Positions 7,592 through 10,172 of a DNA stretch of 10,172 bases are shown here, in pieces. Origin of the DNA: Pseudomonadota bacterium (GTDB lineage: Bacteria > Pseudomonadota > Gammaproteobacteria > Xanthomonadales > Xanthomonadaceae); NCBI GenBank assembly GCA_023386795.1, contig JAEWJB010000091.1:1-10172 (forward strand), given 5' to 3'. Below the pieces are notes generated by a model. That model made no database searches. It was given only the letters and a program-made list of their open reading frames with translations, and was not told where the DNA came from. How positions within the stretch are numbered: position 1 is the stretch's first letter; every line of letters starts with the position of its first letter. The translations under genes were made by a program, and so were the position numbers.

Positions 7592-7620
7592 TTGCGGCCG
7601 GCGCGATCCCCGCTCATAAG
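7592..7620 (+). promoter_or_regulatory. Possible promoter for the glycosyltransferase gene
   Basis: TTGCGG (7592-7597) and CATAAG (7615-7620) are separated by 17 bases and sit at the start of the most AT-rich patch of this intergenic region. They match the -35 and -10 consensus at 3 and 4 of 6 positions. Transcription would start near 7627, leaving a leader of about 100 bases that contains a small open frame. The call rests on position and spacing only. Confidence 0.3.
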
Positions 7621-7625
7621 GTGTT

Positions 7626-7712
7626 ATGGAAGCAGAAATGACCGCACAGCCCGCCGCGGCGCCCCGCGCCGCCGTCTTCACCGCCCCGCGCCCCGCGCGC
7701 CGGCGGGCCTGA
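7626..7712 (+). CDS. Possible 28-codon leader ORF ahead of the glycosyltransferase
   Basis: ATG at 7626, with a second in-frame ATG at 7638, opens a frame that ends with TGA at 7710-7712, 14 bases before the glycosyltransferase start. The peptide is MEAEMTAQPAAAPRAAVF followed by an Arg/Pro/Ala-rich tail. The ATG at 7638 is preceded by GGAAGCAGAA, a tolerable ribosome-binding sequence. The composition is what random GC-rich DNA would give and no family is recognised. It might couple translation to the next gene or be non-coding. Confidence 0.2.
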   Translation: MEAEMTAQPAAAPRAAVFTAPRPARRRA

Positions 7713-7726
7713 GCGGGCGCACACGC

Positions 7727-9823
7727 ATGTCGATCTCCGAGTGGCGGTACTTCCTGCAGCGCATGACCGGGCTGGCCCGGCGCGGGCTGTCGAGCCTGCG
7801 CGCGCGCGGGTGGCGTGCAACGCTCTCGCGGGCCCGCGTGCACCTGCAACCGCGCGTGGCCGATACCGGCGCGCCGTTGTGGTTTCCGTCCGCCGCGCCC
7901 TTCGCGCCCTTCGCGGTGCCGCACAGTGATGCACCGGCGGTGTCGATCGTCATCCCGGTCTACAACCATCTCGATCACACGCTGGCGTGCCTGCGCGCAT
8001 TGGCCGCGCATCCGCCGGTGCTGGCCTGCGAGGTCATCGTGGTCGACGACGCCGGCACGGGCGATGCCACCGCGCAGGTACTGCCGCAGATCGAAGGCTT
8101 GCGCTACCACCGCCGCGAACGCAATGGCGGCTTCATCGCCGCCTGCACCGACGGCATCGCGATGGCGCGCGGCGAGTACGTGGTGCTGCTCAACAACGAC
8201 ACCGTGCCCCAGCCGGGCTGGCTGGACGTGCTGATCGGCACGTTCGCCACCCATCCGCGCGCCGGGTTGGTCGGCGCGCAGCTGCTGTACCCGGATGGCC
8301 GCCTGCAGGAATCGGGCGGCATCGTGTTCGCCGACGGCAGCGCATGGAGTTATGGCCGTTTCGAATCGCCTTCCGATCCGCGCTATGCCTACGTGCGCGA
8401 GGTCGACTACGTGTCCGGCGCGGCGCTGGCGATGCCGCGTGCCCTGCTGGAACGCATCGGCGGGCTGGATGCGCGTTACATGCCGGCCTATTACGAGGAC
8501 ACGGACCTGGCCTTCGCCGTGCGCGCCAGCGGCCATCAGGTACTGGTGCAGCCGGCCGCGCGCGTGGTGCACGACGAAGGCACCAGCCACGGCACCGATA
8601 CCGGCAGCGGCATCAAGGCCTACCAGGTGCGCAACCGCGCGGTGTTCGCGCAGAAGTGGGCCGACGTACTCGGCCAGCACCTGCCCGCCGGCAGCGTGCC
8701 CGGGCCGGCACTGTTGCATCGCCGCCAACGCCAGGTCCTGATCCTCGACGAGGCGGTGCCGCAGCCGGACCGCGATTCCGGCTCGCTGCGCCAATACAAC
8801 CTGATCCGCCTGCTGATCGAGGGCGGCGCGCACGTGGTGTTCGTGCCCACGGCGCGCGCCCACGGCGGACGCCACACCCTCGCGCTGCAGGCGTTGGGCG
8901 TGGAGGTGTGGTACGCGCCACAGCTGGACAGCCTCGCCTCGTGGCTGCGGCAGCACGGCGAACGCTTCCACGCGGTGCTGATGGTGCGCCACCACGTCGC
9001 CCACACCGCGCTGCCGCTGTTGCGCCGCCATGCACCGACGGCGCGCACGGTGTTCGACACCGTCGACCTGCACTACCTGCGCGAGCGCCGCGGCGCCGAA
9101 GTGGCTGGCGATGCCGCCGGCTTGCGCGCGGCCGAACGCACGCGCGCGCGCGAACTGTCGGTGATGGCTCGCAGCGATGTCACCGTGCTGGTGTCCTCGG
9201 CCGAGCGCGAACTGTTGCGTGCCGATGCTCCGGACGTGCGCGTCGAACTGCTGTCCAACCTGCATGAGGTGGCTGCCGCCCCTCCCGGCTGGGACGCGCG
9301 CCGCGACCTGGTCTTCGTCGGCGGCTTCGGCCATCCCCCCAATGCCGATGCCATGCAGTGGTTCATCGGCGAGGTATTCCCGCGCATCCGTGCCCGACTG
9401 CCGGCGGTGCGCTTCCACTGCATCGGTGCCGGCGTGCCCGATGCGCTGCGTGCCGTCGCCGCCACGCAGCCCGGCGTGGAGGTCCACGGCCACGTACCGG
9501 AGCTGGCGCCGTACATGGACGGCTGCCGCATCGCGGTGGCCCCTTTGCGCTTCGGCGCCGGGGTGAAGGGCAAGGTCAACCTGAGCATGGCGCATGGCCA
9601 GCCGGTGGTGGCCACGGCGTGCGCGGTGGAGGGCATGCATCTGCGCGACGGGCAGGACGTGCTGGTGGCCGAGACGGCGGAAGATTTCGCCGCCGCCGTC
9701 GTGCGCCTGCACGAGGACGAGGCGCTGTGGACGCAGCTGTCGGCCAATGGCCTGCGCAATGTCGCCGAGCATTTCTCGCTGGACGCCGCGCGCGACACCG
9801 TGCGCCGCATCTTCCTGGACTGA
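7727..9823 (+). CDS. Two-domain glycosyltransferase (GT2 plus GT4-like)
   Basis: The 698-residue cytoplasmic protein joins two glycosyltransferase modules. The first (about 70-320) is GT-A, family 2: VSIVIPVYNHLDHTLACL (72-89), VIVVDDAG (103-110), the metal-binding equivalent of DXD in LLNNDTVPQPGW (154-165), and the acceptor-side YYEDTDLAFAVRASG (255-269). The second (about 335-698) is GT-B like: VLILDEAVPQPDRDSGSLRQ (337-356), LVFVGGFGHPPNADAM (528-543), and the nucleotide-sugar loop GAGVKGKVNLSMAHGQPVVA (610-629). Such double enzymes usually add successive sugars to O-antigen, exopolysaccharide or glycoprotein glycans; the donor and acceptor cannot be read here. The start at 7727 was chosen because upstream in-frame codons are the antisense of mrcB and no nearer ATG exists. 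The family Glu in the GT-B loop appears replaced (L619). It stands alone rather than in a polysaccharide cluster within the window. Confidence 0.92.
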   Translation: MSISEWRYFLQRMTGLARRGLSSLRARGWRATLSRARVHLQPRVADTGAPLWFPSAAPFAPFAVPHSDAPAVSIVIPVYNHLDHTLACLRALAAHPPVLACEVIVVDDAGTGDATAQVLPQIEGLRYHRRERNGGFIAACTDGIAMARGEYVVLLNNDTVPQPGWLDVLIGTFATHPRAGLVGAQLLYPDGRLQESGGIVFADGSAWSYGRFESPSDPRYAYVREVDYVSGAALAMPRALLERIGGLDARYMPAYYEDTDLAFAVRASGHQVLVQPAARVVHDEGTSHGTDTGSGIKAYQVRNRAVFAQKWADVLGQHLPAGSVPGPALLHRRQRQVLILDEAVPQPDRDSGSLRQYNLIRLLIEGGAHVVFVPTARAHGGRHTLALQALGVEVWYAPQLDSLASWLRQHGERFHAVLMVRHHVAHTALPLLRRHAPTARTVFDTVDLHYLRERRGAEVAGDAAGLRAAERTRARELSVMARSDVTVLVSSAERELLRADAPDVRVELLSNLHEVAAAPPGWDARRDLVFVGGFGHPPNADAMQWFIGEVFPRIRARLPAVRFHCIGAGVPDALRAVAATQPGVEVHGHVPELAPYMDGCRIAVAPLRFGAGVKGKVNLSMAHGQPVVATACAVEGMHLRDGQDVLVAETAEDFAAAVVRLHEDEALWTQLSANGLRNVAEHFSLDAARDTVRRIFLD

Positions 9824-9827
9824 GCGG

Positions 9828-10172
9828 CTAGCGGTCGCCGCCCTCGGCGGCGCGTACCCGCGCCTGGAAATCGGCCAGTTCGGGCGCAGCCGGATCGAGC
9901 CGCCGCGCCTGCCGCACGGCTTCGTTGGCAAAGGCGGCATCGCCTGCACCCAAGCGCTCGCTGCCGACCGCAATCCAGCGCTGCGCCAGCCGGCGCCGCG
10001 CGTCGGCCAGTCCGGCGTCGCGCACCGACAACGCCTGCCACGCATCCAGGCACGACTGCGCGCCGCGCACGCGATTGGCGCGCAACGCATCCTCGAAGCA
10101 TGCCCGGGTCTGCGGCACCAGCCGCGTGGCGGCCTCGCGCACGCGCGGGTCGCGCGGCGCCAGCTGCTGCGC
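9828..10172 (-). CDS. Unidentified helical-repeat (TPR-like) protein, C-terminal part
   Basis: The minus-strand frame is open from the right edge to a TAG at 9828-9830. A GTG at 10142 lies inside it, but ten further sense codons precede that, so the gene very probably continues outside the window. The visible 114 residues are almost all helix-forming and rich in Ala, Arg and Leu. One TPR-like unit covers GSERLGAGDAAFANEAVRQA followed by RRLDPAAPELADFQARVRAA, where the LDPAAPEL turn is typical of TPR repeats. An earlier helical stretch has ACFEDALRANRVRGAQSCL with two Cys. I do not recognise the family. It converges on the glycosyltransferase gene with four bases between stops. Confidence 0.7.
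   Translation of the reverse strand, partial: AQQLAPRDPRVREAATRLVPQTRACFEDALRANRVRGAQSCLDAWQALSVRDAGLADARRRLAQRWIAVGSERLGAGDAAFANEAVRQARRLDPAAPELADFQARVRAAEGGDR
9836..9852. terminator. Short GC hairpin after the glycosyltransferase stop
   Basis: CGCCGCC (9836-9842) and GGCGGCG (9846-9852) form a perfect 7-bp stem with a three-base loop, 12 bases after the glycosyltransferase TGA and inside the 3' end of the convergent gene. There is no T-run. It might end plus-strand transcripts, but GC-rich coding DNA produces such repeats often. Confidence 0.25.

Noticed and set aside
7579..7605. Direct repeat GCCGGCGCG at 7579-7587 and 7597-7605
   Set aside because: Nine bases of pure G and C with 18-base periodicity could hint at an operator. 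However, this word is common in DNA of this composition, and it is a direct rather than inverted repeat with no known regulator match.
4874..7726. A plus-strand frame open for about 2.8 kb antisense to the lipoprotein and mrcB, running in frame into the glycosyltransferase (1649 codons in all)
   Set aside because: The minus strand there encodes textbook PBP1b with all catalytic motifs. The antisense translation has no recognisable domain and is dominated by Ala, Arg, His and Gly, as expected when GC-rich codons rarely produce stops on the opposite strand.
9136..9153. Alternating CG run inside the glycosyltransferase gene
   Set aside because: It encodes an ordinary Ala/Arg/Thr stretch (AAERTRARE) and is explained by codon preference. 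It is too short to argue for slippage or Z-DNA function.
7571..10090. An 839-codon minus-strand frame antisense to the glycosyltransferase
   Set aside because: It is rich in His, Gln, Arg and Ala without domain signals, while the plus strand encodes clear GT2 and GT4-like motifs. It also overlaps the convergent repeat protein in another frame.

Overview
The window is an ordinary, very GC-rich (roughly 70 percent by eye) chromosomal segment. It most resembles a gammaproteobacterium of the Xanthomonas/Stenotrophomonas/Lysobacter group (order Lysobacterales). The grounds are the gene families, the style of the proteins, a TonB of the type usually found beside gshB, and the yoaA-tsaB pairing seen across Gammaproteobacteria. 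No IS element, CRISPR array, tRNA, rRNA, phage gene or other sign of mobility was seen, and coding density is close to 100 percent.

Layout. At the left edge (2-562, plus strand) lies the 3' part of an energy-transducing TonB, likely the TonB3 type. It converges on a five-gene minus-strand block read from 7540 down to 578. In order of transcription the block holds mrcB (the bifunctional peptidoglycan synthase PBP1b), a small tetratricopeptide (TPR) lipoprotein that starts 7 bases after mrcB ends, a YoaA/DinG-type iron-sulfur helicase, tsaB (tRNA t6A synthesis), and a secreted DUF3298/RsiV-like protein of unknown role. On the plus strand, divergent from mrcB, is a 698-residue two-domain glycosyltransferase (7727-9823). 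It stops four bases from the end of a convergent, truncated helical-repeat protein (9828 to the right edge).

Function. Two themes stand out. The first is the cell envelope: PBP1b with a probable lipoprotein activator, a glycosyltransferase that probably builds a surface polysaccharide, TonB energy coupling, and a secreted DUF3298 protein. The second is information processing: the YoaA-like helicase and TsaB. The most useful prediction is that the TPR lipoprotein is the local LpoP-type activator of PBP1b. I found no convincing undescribed system. The remaining observations are mid- or low-interest: an altered acidic site in the second glycosyltransferase domain, a small ORF in the glycosyltransferase leader, hairpins at gene ends, and very long open antisense frames that I judge to be composition artefacts.
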